From assembly GCA_003175935.1 (NCBI GenBank), contig PSRI01000258.1, forward strand, positions 1 to 64,000: a stretch of DNA of 64,000 nucleotides, read 5' to 3'. Positions 26,130 through 36,300 of this stretch are shown piece by piece. The translations under genes and the position numbers were made by a program. Numbering within the stretch: position 1 is the first letter of the stretch; each line of letters begins with the position of its first letter. The notes below the pieces were generated by a model. That model saw nothing but the letters and a program-made list of their open reading frames with translations, did not search any database and was not told the DNA's origin. Source of the DNA: Bacteroidota bacterium (lineage in GTDB: Bacteria; Bacteroidota; Bacteroidia; Chitinophagales; Chitinophagaceae).

Positions 26130-28241
26130 ATGGAAAAAGTTCAATGGAAAGTTGAGGGTATGACTTGTTCAAATTGCGCACTAACCATCAACAATTATCT
26201 TGAGAAAAAAGGTCTGGAAAATGTCAAAGTAAATCTAATGGGTGGAGATGTAGCTTTTGACATGAATGAGACCATAAAAAAGGAAACGCTTCAAAAGGGC
26301 ATTGAAGAGCTTGGGTATAAGGTTGTAAATAATGAAAAGTTAACTCCGGGGCAAAAAAAAATAAATCGATTTCTCCGCTATTTTTTGATTTGTTTGCCAT
26401 TTACTGTTGTATTGATGCTGCATATGGTACATGGCTGGTTACAATGGCATTGGCTCATGAATGGATGGGTGCAGATGGCGCTTTGTATTCCCGTTTATGT
26501 ACTTGGAATGTCTTTTTTTGGCAAATCGGCAATTCAAAGCATCCGCAATGGGATGCCTAACATGAATGTATTAATTGCCATTGGTGCATCAGCAGCTTTT
26601 GCGTATAGTTTGATTGGCACAATTCTGAATTTAGGCGAAGGTTATTTATTTTACGAAACTGCAGCAGCAATTATCACACTTGTTTTTCTGGGAAACTATA
26701 TGGAAGATGTTTCCATTCACTCCACACAGAAAGCACTAAATAAACTTGCCAAATCTCAAAAGGTGATGGCGAATATGATCGCCTTTGATGAGCACCATCA
26801 GGAAGTGATTCTTCCGGTTGAAAATACGGCCTTGCGTTCCGGTGACCTCGTGCTGATTAAAAATGGTGAACAGGTACCGGCTGACTGTAAAATACTTTGG
26901 GGTGATGCAAGTGTTAGCGAAGCAATCATTACAGGGGAATCTCTTCCAATAACCAAAAAAGCCAAGGATATTTTGATTGGAGGCAGTTTAATAATTAGTG
27001 GCACAGTTAAAGCGCAGGTGACCGCCTCTGCCGATCATTCTGTCCTCGCAAATATTGTGAATCTTGTTAAGCGGGCCCAGGGTGAAAAACCTCCCGTGCA
27101 ACAGTTGGCTGATAAAGTAAGTGCCATATTTGTACCCGTTGTACTTGGCATAGCTCTACTAACTTTTCTTCTTAATTATTTCATCATCCATGATTTCACC
27201 ATTGCATTAATGAGAAGCATTGCAGTATTGGTAATTGCCTGTCCATGTGCCATGGGTCTGGCTACCCCCGCTGCCATAGCGGTTGGTTTGGGTAGAGCAG
27301 CTAAAAATGGAATCCTATTTAGAAATGCGAAAAGTCTTGAACTTTTTAAAAATATAAACCAGGTAGTATTTGACAAAACGGGAACCCTTACCACGGGAGC
27401 ATTTGCAATCCAGGGATACAAAATAATTAATGGAGACGAAGATGAATTTAAGAAGATTGCATTTTCACTTGAAAAGTATTCTGTACATCCCATTGCTCAA
27501 TCCATTGCAACTAATTGGAAAACGAACCAGGATATCAAGTGGACAAAAATTGAAGAAATAAAAGGCCTGGGCATGAAGGGAATTGCAACAAACGGTGATG
27601 AATATTTTGCGGGATCCAAAAAAATTGCTCAAAACCTTACACAGGAAGAAAACCATAACGTTTACATTGTAAAAAACGGTGAGTTACTGGGATGGATTGA
27701 TGTAAAAGATGAATTGAGAGCCGATGCGCAACAGGTTGCTTCTTATCTGAAATCGAAAAAAATAAAAACTATTTTGCTTAGCGGTGATCGATTGGCTCCG
27801 AGCGAACAAATTGCAAAGCAAATAAATCTGGATGAAGTAATTGCTGAGCAAAGTCCGCAACAAAAACTTGCAAAAGTTGAAGAATTAAATAAAATCACGC
27901 CTACGGCGATGATTGGGGACGGCATTAATGATGCCCCCGCTTTGGCGAAGGCCACCATTGGAATAGCGATGAATGATGCTTCACAAATTTCAATGCAAAC
28001 AGCAGATGTGATTTTGATGAATAAGGGTTTAAAGAATTTACCGCTGGCTCTTGGATTGGGTAAGCACACTTTTCTAACAATCAGGCAAAATTTGTTTTGG
28101 GCATTTATTTATAACATTGCCGCCATTCCACTTGCAGCTTTTGGTTTCATGCCTCCGGCCCTTGCTGCATTGGCTATGGGATTCAGCGACGTTATACTTG
28201 CTATAAATTCTGCCAGGTTATATGTGAAGAAAGTGGTTTGA
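26130..28241 (+). CDS. copA: Copper-translocating P1B-type ATPase
   Basis: A membrane pump, most likely exporting Cu(I). The 703-residue protein has one N-terminal heavy-metal domain with the metal-binding pair in GMTCSNCA (around residues 10-17), transmembrane helices from about residue 80, the phosphatase motif ITGESLP, the ion-site motif CPC at residues 371-373, the phosphorylated Asp in DKTGTLTTG (about residue 415), and the hinge GDGINDAPAL. CPC together with a CxxC domain is the Cu type. No regulator or chaperone gene lies beside it. A possible -7 box touches the start codon. Confidence 0.95.
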   Translation: MEKVQWKVEGMTCSNCALTINNYLEKKGLENVKVNLMGGDVAFDMNETIKKETLQKGIEELGYKVVNNEKLTPGQKKINRFLRYFLICLPFTVVLMLHMVHGWLQWHWLMNGWVQMALCIPVYVLGMSFFGKSAIQSIRNGMPNMNVLIAIGASAAFAYSLIGTILNLGEGYLFYETAAAIITLVFLGNYMEDVSIHSTQKALNKLAKSQKVMANMIAFDEHHQEVILPVENTALRSGDLVLIKNGEQVPADCKILWGDASVSEAIITGESLPITKKAKDILIGGSLIISGTVKAQVTASADHSVLANIVNLVKRAQGEKPPVQQLADKVSAIFVPVVLGIALLTFLLNYFIIHDFTIALMRSIAVLVIACPCAMGLATPAAIAVGLGRAAKNGILFRNAKSLELFKNINQVVFDKTGTLTTGAFAIQGYKIINGDEDEFKKIAFSLEKYSVHPIAQSIATNWKTNQDIKWTKIEEIKGLGMKGIATNGDEYFAGSKKIAQNLTQEENHNVYIVKNGELLGWIDVKDELRADAQQVASYLKSKKIKTILLSGDRLAPSEQIAKQINLDEVIAEQSPQQKLAKVEELNKITPTAMIGDGINDAPALAKATIGIAMNDASQISMQTADVILMNKGLKNLPLALGLGKHTFLTIRQNLFWAFIYNIAAIPLAAFGFMPPALAALAMGFSDVILAINSARLYVKKVV

Positions 28242-28303
28242 TCCTTCCCTATTGTGGAAGAAATTTTCTTTCATGTCCATTTTAAATTCCCATCTTTAAC
28301 TAC

Positions 28304-30211
28304 ATGACTGCGGCCCAGAATATTTTGAAACAGTATTGGGGATACAATCAATTCCGCCCATTGCAGGAAGAGATCATTCAGTCTGTAATTGACGGAAAAG
28401 ATACACTGGCTATTTTACCCACCGGAGGCGGAAAATCCATTTGTTTCCAGGTGCCTGCAATGCATAAGAAAGGAATTTGCCTGGTGGTATCTCCTCTTAT
28501 AGCTTTAATGAAGGACCAGGTTGCGAACCTGAGAGCGAAAGGTATTCAGGCACTCGCTATTCATTCGGGAATGAATTTTTCCGAAGTAAAAAAAACTTTG
28601 GACAATGCCCTCTACGGAAATTTTAAGTTTCTGTATGTTTCTCCCGAAAGATTGGAGACTGATTTTTTCAAAGAATATTTACCGGCATTGGATGTGAATT
28701 TGATTGCCGTTGATGAAGCACATTGTATTTCGCAATGGGGATATGATTTCAGACCTTCTTACCTCAACATTGCGAAACTCCGCGAAGAAAAGCCCAAAGT
28801 TCCTATTCTTGCTTTGACTGCTTCCGCGACAAGGGAAGTACAAAATGACATCTGCGAGAAATTATTATTCAGAGGCCACAGCGTTTTTCAAAAATCATAT
28901 GAAAGACCTAACCTTTCTTATAGTTGTTTTAAGGTTGATGTAAAAATCAATAAGCTACTCGAGATACTTCAAAAAACGGACGGATGCGGAATTGTTTACT
29001 GCAGAAGCAGGAGAAGATGCCAGGAGATCTCGAATCTGCTCAATCTTCATGGAGTGCAGGCAGACTATTACCACGCAGGATTGTTGCATGAAGAAAGAAA
29101 TCAGAAGCAGGAAAACTGGATCCGAAATCAAACAAGGATCATCGTTTGCACGAATGCATTTGGGATGGGAATTGATAAGCCTGATGTGAGAGTTGTAGTT
29201 CATGTAGACGTTCCCGAAAGTCTCGAGAATTATTACCAGGAAGCAGGAAGAGCAGGCAGGGATGGCAAGAAATCTTATGCAGTATTACTCTATCAGCAAA
29301 AAGACCTGGATGAATTAAAGGAGTTGTCTGACTTAAGATATCCCGGATTAGAATTAATCCGCAAAGTTTACCAGGCGTTGGCAAATTATCTGCAGCTTCC
29401 GGTTGGCTTTGGAAAGGACCAATCGTTTGATCTGGACCTGGATGAATTATCCGAACGATTCAAATTGGATCCTGTAATTGTAATGAATGTATTGAAGATT
29501 TTGGAGCAGGAAAAAATATTGAGCTATAACGAAAATTTATTACTGCCTTCCACCGTAGTATTTACATCAGGAAACCAATCATTGCGGGAATTTGAAACAG
29601 AATATCCTCAACTTGATCCTCTAATCAAAACTCTTCTCAGGAATTATTCAGGGATATTGGACATGCCGGTAACAATAAGGGAAAATGCAATTGCACGGAT
29701 GTTGAAAAAAGAGGTAGACAAAGTAAGAGTGGAATTGGATCAATTAAATAAAGCCCGTATCCTTCAATATAAACCGCAAAGTGAAAGTCCTCAAATTATG
29801 TTCCTCGAAAAAAGGATTGCTACAGAAAATCTTGTTATTGACCAGGTAAACTATTTAAAACGAAAGAAAGCATTCGAAGATCGTGTGGGTAGCATGATTA
29901 ATTATACTGAGGCAACGAATGCATGCCGATCTCTTACCATTGCCCGATATTTTAATGACCTCAGCTCTAAAGAATGCGGTATTTGTGATAATTGTCTTAA
30001 AAGAAAGAAATCTGCCCTGAATAAATCTGAATTTTATGAAATCAGTCATCGAATATTTCAGAGCCTGGATGAAGGCCCACTTTCGGTGAGGGAATTGCTT
30101 TCAAATCTTACGAGTCTCAATTCAGAGCACACCTTAAATATCATTGATCACTTAATATCTGAGCGTAAAATAGAGATGGATGAGGGAGGAAGGATCAGGA
30201 AATCTCCATAA
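28304..30211 (+). CDS. recQ: ATP-dependent DNA helicase RecQ
   Basis: RecQ unwinds DNA 3' to 5' in recombination and repair. Visible parts are motif 0/I (YNQFRPLQEEII, LPTGGGKSICFQ), motif II DEAHCISQWGYDFRP, SAT in ALTASAT, motif V/VI (NAFGMGIDKPDVR, YYQEAGRAGRDG), and the zinc-binding region with spaced Cys (ACRSLTIARYF then CGICDNC). It lacks a clear C-terminal HRDC domain, and at 635 residues it is of the medium length frequent in this phylum. It follows copA by 62 bp. Confidence 0.95.
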   Translation: MTAAQNILKQYWGYNQFRPLQEEIIQSVIDGKDTLAILPTGGGKSICFQVPAMHKKGICLVVSPLIALMKDQVANLRAKGIQALAIHSGMNFSEVKKTLDNALYGNFKFLYVSPERLETDFFKEYLPALDVNLIAVDEAHCISQWGYDFRPSYLNIAKLREEKPKVPILALTASATREVQNDICEKLLFRGHSVFQKSYERPNLSYSCFKVDVKINKLLEILQKTDGCGIVYCRSRRRCQEISNLLNLHGVQADYYHAGLLHEERNQKQENWIRNQTRIIVCTNAFGMGIDKPDVRVVVHVDVPESLENYYQEAGRAGRDGKKSYAVLLYQQKDLDELKELSDLRYPGLELIRKVYQALANYLQLPVGFGKDQSFDLDLDELSERFKLDPVIVMNVLKILEQEKILSYNENLLLPSTVVFTSGNQSLREFETEYPQLDPLIKTLLRNYSGILDMPVTIRENAIARMLKKEVDKVRVELDQLNKARILQYKPQSESPQIMFLEKRIATENLVIDQVNYLKRKKAFEDRVGSMINYTEATNACRSLTIARYFNDLSSKECGICDNCLKRKKSALNKSEFYEISHRIFQSLDEGPLSVRELLSNLTSLNSEHTLNIIDHLISERKIEMDEGGRIRKSP

Positions 30212-30218
30212 AAAAAAA

Positions 30219-30247
30219 GGGCCAGGATAGAAATCCAGCCCGTTTTT
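30219..30247. terminator. Bidirectional intrinsic terminator between recQ and the HerA-like gene
   Basis: GGGCCAGGAT (30219-30228) pairs imperfectly with ATCCAGCCC (30233-30241) around a 4-base loop. On the plus strand it is followed by TTTTT; on the minus strand by a run of eight or more Ts. Confidence 0.75.
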
Positions 30248-30271
30248 AAAATCCAATATCCTATGAAAAAC
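30219..30271 (-). ncRNA. Candidate small RNA transcribed toward recQ
   Basis: A minus-strand promoter (30307-30278) would start a transcript near 30271 that ends after about 50-60 bases at the terminator hairpin and its T run. No plausible protein is encoded. It could equally be a chance promoter match next to the terminator of the HerA-like gene. Confidence 0.3.
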
Positions 30272-30277
30272 CGGATT

Positions 30278-30307
30278 CAAAGATAAGGAGGCGGCACCGA
30301 CAACCAA
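30278..30307 (-). promoter_or_regulatory. Intergenic promoter match (TTG-N19-TATCTTTG)
   Basis: On the minus strand TTG (30307-30305), 19 bases, then TATCTTTG (30285-30278) give the consensus spacing. There is no gene start downstream on that strand before recQ's end. Confidence 0.45.
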
Positions 30308-30412
30308 TACCCTGTTAGTGGTATTCTCTTAATTTTTATAAACATATTGTTCATTCAGTGTGCCCCTAACACTTTAAATCGGCTATCTAATTTTTTTGCA
30401 TTAATAAGTTAT

Positions 30413-31951
30413 TCAAAACCAACTATTCTTTTTCGAACTCCTCCCACCTAAACCAAGAGCACCTAATAGACTTCTGGTAATTACACTTGCTGCTGTGCGC
30501 TCTACCTGTCTGGCGGCCTGACTATCCAACACTTTTTCGAGAGTGGATTTCTCTTGTTTGGCTCCCGGCTTCGGTTGGTCGGCACCTTTATTTCCGGCCT
30601 GTTCCAATTTATCGTTAAGAATTTCGTAGGCACTCTTGCTGTCTATGTCGGCCGCATATTTTTTTACAAGCTTTGATCCTGAAACCAATGAACTTATTTC
30701 CTGTTCAGTCAAAACGTCCATTCTTGATTTTGGTGGAAACATCATCGTATGAACCAGTGGAGTGGGGATTCCTTTTTCATTAAGCATGGTTACGAAAGCT
30801 TCACCAATGCCCATTTGTGTAATAAGATCATCCACATCATAGTAGGTCGTTTCGGGATAATTTTCTGCAGCCTGCTTGATGGTTTTGCGGTCGGCTGCTG
30901 TAAACGCTCTCAGTGCATGTTGTACTTTCAGTCCAAGTTGGCTTAGTACACTCGCCGGAATATCCTGCGGATTTTGTGTACAGAAGAAAATGCCAACACC
31001 TTTAGATCTTATCAGTTTAATTACTGTCTCAATTTGTTGCAGCAAAGCTGAGGATGCTTCCTGGAAAACGAGGTGGGCCTCATCAATAAATAATACCAGC
31101 TTGGGTTTATCCATATCCCCTTCTTCCGGGAGTGTGGCGTATAATTCTGCAAGCAGACTTAACATGAAAGTGGAAAATAGTTTTGGGCGGTTCTGCATGT
31201 CCGTTACCCTCAGCACACTGATCATTCCTCTTCCGTCATCAGCAATCCTCATCAGGTCGTTTACTTCAAATGAAGGTTCTCCAAAAAAAACATCGGCACC
31301 CTGTTGCTGCAGTTCAACTACTTTTCTAAGGATGGTACCGGTACTTGTGGTGGCAATTTTTCCATAAGCTTTTTCGATATCCGCCTTACCCTCGTTGCTT
31401 ACGTATTGCAACACTTTAGTGAAATCCTTAAGATCCAGAAGGGGCAATTTGTTATCATCACAATATTTAAAAAGCATGGCAACCAGTCCTTCCTGCGTGT
31501 CATTAAGATCAAGCATTTTAGAAAGAAGAATGGGTCCAAACTCACTTACGGTTGCGCGTAAGCGAACTCCTTTTTCATTGCTAAGGCTCATCAATTCTAC
31601 AGGATAGGCAGAAGGTTTATAAGATATCCCCATCTTACCACATCGTTCCGTGATTTTTTCGTTTGCAACTCCCGGCGCTGCAATACCACTCAAATCACCT
31701 TTTATATCCATAAGCATAACCGGAACGCTTGCGTCGCTTAATCCTTCTGAAATAACCTGTAATGTTTTGGTCTTTCCCGTACCTGTAGCTCCCGCAATCA
31801 GGCCATGCCTGTTCATGGTTTTCAGTGGGAGATTGATAAAACTTCCCGGAATAAGTTCTCCATCTAACATCGCAACTCCGATCGGGAAATGATCACCTTT
31901 GAAATCGTAACCGGATTGGATTAGTGCTGCAAATGCTTTTTTATCAGCCAT
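30413..31951 (-). CDS. HerA-like ATPase (DUF853, YjgR-type)
   Basis: A 512-residue P-loop ATPase of the FtsK/HerA superfamily: Walker A AGATGTGKTKTL, Walker B PKLVLFIDEAHLVF, then the sensor-like phrase GVGIFFCTQNPQDIPASVL. Family members (DUF853) are widespread and thought to act on nucleic acid or protein complexes; the exact role is unknown. The C-terminus is a low-complexity basic linker (AGNKGADQPKPGAKQEK) ending in GLGGRSSKKNSWF. It is transcribed after no obvious partner; nurA, the nuclease of archaeal HerA, is not present. Confidence 0.9.
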   Translation of the reverse strand: MADKKAFAALIQSGYDFKGDHFPIGVAMLDGELIPGSFINLPLKTMNRHGLIAGATGTGKTKTLQVISEGLSDASVPVMLMDIKGDLSGIAAPGVANEKITERCGKMGISYKPSAYPVELMSLSNEKGVRLRATVSEFGPILLSKMLDLNDTQEGLVAMLFKYCDDNKLPLLDLKDFTKVLQYVSNEGKADIEKAYGKIATTSTGTILRKVVELQQQGADVFFGEPSFEVNDLMRIADDGRGMISVLRVTDMQNRPKLFSTFMLSLLAELYATLPEEGDMDKPKLVLFIDEAHLVFQEASSALLQQIETVIKLIRSKGVGIFFCTQNPQDIPASVLSQLGLKVQHALRAFTAADRKTIKQAAENYPETTYYDVDDLITQMGIGEAFVTMLNEKGIPTPLVHTMMFPPKSRMDVLTEQEISSLVSGSKLVKKYAADIDSKSAYEILNDKLEQAGNKGADQPKPGAKQEKSTLEKVLDSQAARQVERTAASVITRSLLGALGLGGRSSKKNSWF

Positions 31952-32000
31952 GGCATAAAATTTAGGGTAAGTTATGCAAAAGATGAATCTGGCATAAGGA

Positions 32001-32372
32001 TCAAAGATCTTCTTCGCGTTCCAGCATCAGGATAGCGCTTTGGGGAACGATAAAATATTTGTCATTTTCATACATGACTTCGGTTGCCCCACTCAGTAAG
32101 AAAATGGCTAAATCACCTTCGCGCGCCTGAAGTGGGAAATATTTTACCTGCTCTTCTTCTGTTTTCCAGGTTTCGCCTTCAACCGGCATAGGGATAGCAT
32201 ACCCTGGTCCTGTTTTAATTACATACCCCTGCTGAACTTTTTCTTTTTCCTGAACTCCGGGCGGAAGGTATAGTCCACTAGCCGTTCTTTCATTGGCTTC
32301 CAAAGGTTTTATTAATACCCTATCGCCAATCACTACAAGTTTCTTGAATTTGTTATCAGTTGTAAGTCGCAT
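32001..32372 (-). CDS. Stand-alone GroES-like co-chaperone
   Basis: A 123-residue Cpn10-family protein. It shows VIGDRVLIKPLEANERTASGLYLPP, the typical GroES strand with its mobile-loop region, then a longer central part (YAIPMPVEGETWKTEEE) and the closing strand (SAILMLER). It is longer than standard GroES (about 95 residues), and there is no groEL next to it. It may cap a chaperonin encoded elsewhere or be a diverged form with another job. A -7 box ends 4 bases before its ATG. Divergent from the response regulator. Confidence 0.85.
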   Translation of the reverse strand: MRLTTDNKFKKLVVIGDRVLIKPLEANERTASGLYLPPGVQEKEKVQQGYVIKTGPGYAIPMPVEGETWKTEEEQVKYFPLQAREGDLAIFLLSGATEVMYENDKYFIVPQSAILMLEREEDL

Positions 32373-32376
32373 GTCG

Positions 32377-32384
32377 CAAAGTTA
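32377..32384 (-). promoter_or_regulatory. -7 box directly at the GroES-like start
   Basis: TAACTTTG on the minus strand ends 4 bases before the ATG, so the transcript could be nearly leaderless. No -33 match is seen. Confidence 0.4.
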
Positions 32385-32416
32385 ATTGTTGGTGGGTTTA
32401 TAGCTTGTGGTTTTGT

Positions 32417-32444
32417 CTAGGTACTAGGTACTGGGTACTCTTAG
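32417..32444. repeat. Short 7-base tandem repeat, TACTARG type
   Basis: CTAGGTACTAGGTACTGGG plus GTACTC holds three imperfect units of a 7-base repeat (TACTAGG, TACTGGG, TACTCTT). A related array on the other strand occurs at 40885-40916. It lies in the divergent gap before the response regulator. Confidence 0.6.
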
Positions 32445-32590
32445 TCATTATTTCGTTTTGTTGAATAAAGACCAACATTTCTTAATTACTTTGTATCTTT
32501 CAATTCCTTTTAACAAAAATTTATTCGCATTTAGCGTACTACTGCAAACGTTTGTTATTTATTTGTTCGTCAAAGTATAAACACAAGGAC

Positions 32591-33289
32591 ATGGAAACAC
32601 ATAAACCCAAAATTTTGTTGTGCGAAGATGATCAGAATCTCGGAATGGTTTTAAAAAATTATCTGGAGCTGAATGATTATGAAGTTGTATTGGAAAGAGA
32701 TGGACGACTGGGTCTGGCCGCATTTCAAAGAGAAAGATTTGATCTCTGCCTGCTGGATGTAATGATGCCTCATATGGATGGTTTTAAACTTGCAGAAGAA
32801 ATTCGAGACATCAATCCAGATGTTCCGTTATTCTTTCTGTCGGCAAAAACCATGAAAGAAGATATCATTCAGGGATACAAATTAGGCGCCGATGATTATA
32901 TCACCAAGCCATTCGATAGTGAAGTACTCCTGCTTAAAATCAAGGCCATTCTCAAGCGCAATGATGAATTAAGCAAAGACAATGTAAACGTTGAATATGA
33001 TCTTGGAAAATATCACTTCAATCCCAAGCTCCGGGAATTGACAGTGGATGGGAAAATGCAAACACTTTCTCCAAAGGAAAATGAGTTATTAAAAATGCTT
33101 TGCGAATACAAGAATGATCTTCTTCCCCGAGAAATTGCTTTAAAAAGAATTTGGGGTAGCGATACCTATTTCAATGGGAGGAGCATGGACGTATACATTG
33201 CAAAACTCAGGAAATATTTAAAGGAGGATTCCAGTATCGAAATCGTAAACATTCACGGTAATGGATTCAGACTTGTTGTACCTGCCTGA
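32591..33289 (+). CDS. OmpR-family response regulator
   Basis: A two-component DNA-binding regulator of 232 residues. The receiver domain has the acidic pair in LLCEDDQN, the phosphorylated Asp in LLDVMMPHMDG (residue 56), the Thr/Ser position in FFLSAKT, and the Lys in ITKPFDS. The C-terminal winged helix has LTVDGKMQTLSPKENELLKMLC and FNGRSMDVYIAKLRKYL. The ATG at 32591 is preferred; the open frame upstream lacks family sequence. The nearest sensor kinase (convergent, just downstream) is of the HisKA_3 type, which normally works with NarL-type regulators, so the partner is probably elsewhere. Confidence 0.95.
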   Translation: METHKPKILLCEDDQNLGMVLKNYLELNDYEVVLERDGRLGLAAFQRERFDLCLLDVMMPHMDGFKLAEEIRDINPDVPLFFLSAKTMKEDIIQGYKLGADDYITKPFDSEVLLLKIKAILKRNDELSKDNVNVEYDLGKYHFNPKLRELTVDGKMQTLSPKENELLKMLCEYKNDLLPREIALKRIWGSDTYFNGRSMDVYIAKLRKYLKEDSSIEIVNIHGNGFRLVVPA

Positions 33290-33311
33290 AATTGTCTTAC
33301 AATAAATTCGA

Positions 33312-33345
33312 CCACGTCATAGATTTGCCATCGGCGTGGCTTTTT
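33312..33345 (+). terminator. Intrinsic terminator after the response regulator gene
   Basis: CCACGTC (33312-33318) pairs with GGCGTGG (33333-33339), with one T-G wobble, across a 14-base loop, and CTTTTTATTT follows. Confidence 0.75.
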
Positions 33346-33356
33346 ATTTAGAGCGA

Positions 33357-36300
33357 TTATGCTTTGTGGGCGAGGCTACTTACGGGGATATCGAAGACAA
33401 CCGTTGTTCCCGTTTTGTTTATGATATTAAAACTTCCTTTGAGTGCCTCTACTCTACGGCGCATATTAACGAGGCCATTTGCCCCAAGACGAATATTTTC
33501 AGTATTAATTCCTTTACCATTATCATGCACTTCAATTTCCAACACGTCGCTTACAGCAAATCTTATCTGAACACCTGAGGCCTGTGCATGTTTCACAATA
33601 TTGTTAAGTGCTTCTTTTACCAGCAGAAATATATTTCTTCTATTGGTTCCGGCAACTGTAATCTCAGGAATCTGTTCAGGCACTTCTACGTTGCATTGAA
33701 TATTGACATCATCGAGATAAGATACCGCATATTGGCGTGTATAAGTTATTAAACTCTGCAGGTTGTCGTGATTAACATTCAGTGCCCAAACTATTTCATT
33801 CATTTTCTGAATGAGATCGTTCGAGCCCTGGGAGATTTTTTCGAGATAAGTCCTTGTATTTGCATCCTCACTCTTTTCTTTAATCATTTCACTCATGAGT
33901 CTGATTGCTGTGAGGCCACCCCCTATATCATCGTGCAATTCTGTGGAAATTCTGGCCCGCTCCAGTTCGAGCATTTTCTGACGCTCGAGCAATTGTTTTT
34001 GTTTAAGCAATCTTGTTTTTGTGTAAGATCTAACCGAAAAAAATGCAACTGCAATCACACTTATAAAAATCAAAATCTTAAACCAGCCCGTTTTCCAAAA
34101 TGGAGGAACAATATAAATTCTCAATTTCCATTTTGCATCACTCCAGATTTTATCATTATTCCCCTGCTGAACATATAAATCATAGAAGCCTGGTTCGAAG
34201 TTGATCAATTGAATCTGACTGTTTTTACCATTGTCCACCCATTGATCACCAATTTGAGGAATTTTATATCGAAGCGTGTACTCGCTCGAACTGTATGATA
34301 GAGGAGAAAATTCCATTACCAAATCGTCGTGGTATCTTATTTCGAGATATTTATCCTGGTTCGTCGCGGTAATAACTGAATCACTGTAAAGAACATTATT
34401 GATTCGCACTTTGGATAAATACACCCGTGGTGGAAATATATTTCTGGGCATGTTAGAGGGCGTGAAAGAAATAATGCCATTAATCGTACCCATAAAAATT
34501 TCGCCATGCTCATTTTTAAAACTCGAATACAAATTAAACTCATTAGCCTGCAAGCCATCATTCACTGTGTAATTGGTGAATTGATAAGTTTGAGTGTTGA
34601 ACCTTGAAAGGCCAGAATTGGTTCCCAGCCAAATAATGGAATCATTTTCGGGAACAAGGGAATAAATAGCATTGCTGCTGAGTCCGTGTTGAGTTGTAAA
34701 ATAGGTGATAGAGCTGTCTTTCTTATTAAACCTATTAAGTCCGCCTCCATAAGTTGCCAGCCAAAGTGAATTGCCGTCATCGTATACATCGTATACCAGG
34801 TTATTGTTCAGTTTTCCAATCTTTGCATTCAGACTATTAGAAATATTGAAAAAAACTGAATCGCCTCTTGCAAGAATTGACATTCCCGAGTGGGTTCCCA
34901 CTATCAAATTTCCTTTTCTATCAATTGAAAGCACGTCAATCACATCACTGGGCAAGCTACTTTCATCAGTTGCATCGTGCATAAAAGTCTTGATAGTTTG
35001 TTTATCAAAGTCGAGATGCAATAATCCTTTGCCATAAGTGCCAAACCAGTAATCATGATCAAGGTCCTGCACTGCATACATAATATTATATTGTTCGAAG
35101 TATTTCCAGGGCTTGAGGGCTGGCGGTCTTCGAACCAAATATTTTCCTTCGGACCGAATCAGTTCATAAACGCCGCGATCGCTGAATAGCCACCAGGTGT
35201 CTTTGTCTATTTTCTGAATGATTCTGTATCGGGTGTGCAATCCATATTCATCTTTAACCGAAAGAAATTCAAGCTTTTTTCTGTCATAAGCGAGAATGCC
35301 GGCAGAACTTGCAATAATCAATTCATTATTGCTTTCGTAGATTCCATATAATATCGTTCCCTGAACTTTTTCTGAACTTGTATTGAGATCAGGATAGATA
35401 AAAAACTTTTGTGAATCAAAATAAAAACTCTGAACTCCATTTTCGCCTCCTACCCACATTCCTCCCTTAGGATCTGCATAAAGACAACTCAGGCGATTGC
35501 TTAATAAACCCCGTACAGAATTAAAGTCCTCTTTGTAATGATCCAGTCTTCCATTTTCCATATTGTACAGAAACAAACCATCCACCCTGCTTGCAATCCA
35601 GGCATTACCCTTTTGATCAAAGCGAACACTCCGTACACCAATACTGCCGGGGAAAAATTCTGCTTTTTGTATAATTAAATCTTCGAAAGGTCCATTCTTT
35701 TTGAAAAAATAAATTCCATTTGAAGTGCTTAGCCAAATCTTGCCGTATTTGTCTTCGGTAATATCCCAAACGCTATTGGCAAAATAGCTACCACCTGCAG
35801 ATTGCAATGATCTTGTGTTCGGATCCCAAACAAGTAAGCCACATTTTTCGGTGCCAACCCATATTTTTCCTGAAGCATCTTCATAAAGAGACCGAACAAG
35901 AAGCTCGTCTTTGTGAACTGGGCAGGTGCTAATATTTGTAAAAGTTTCTGTATTCTGGTCATAAATCGAAAGTCCCTCCTCCGTGCCCAGCCAAATATTG
36001 TCTTTTCGGTCCACCAATAATGCGGAAGCGTACTGACTTAGCAAACTATTTTTTCCATGTGTAGGTTTGAAGTTTCGGAATTGAGTGGAGTGATAAGGCA
36101 ATACTGACATTCCTGCATTATAAACGGCAAACCATAAATTTCCTTTGGAATCTTCTGCTATTGCTTTGATGGTATTATCTGAGATGCTTCCCGGATTATT
36201 TGTTTCGTGGTTAAAGTGAGTGAAATATTTTCCATCGTACCTGTTCAGTCCAAACCATGTTCCAATCCAAAGAAATCCTTCATGGTCCATGTACACACAA

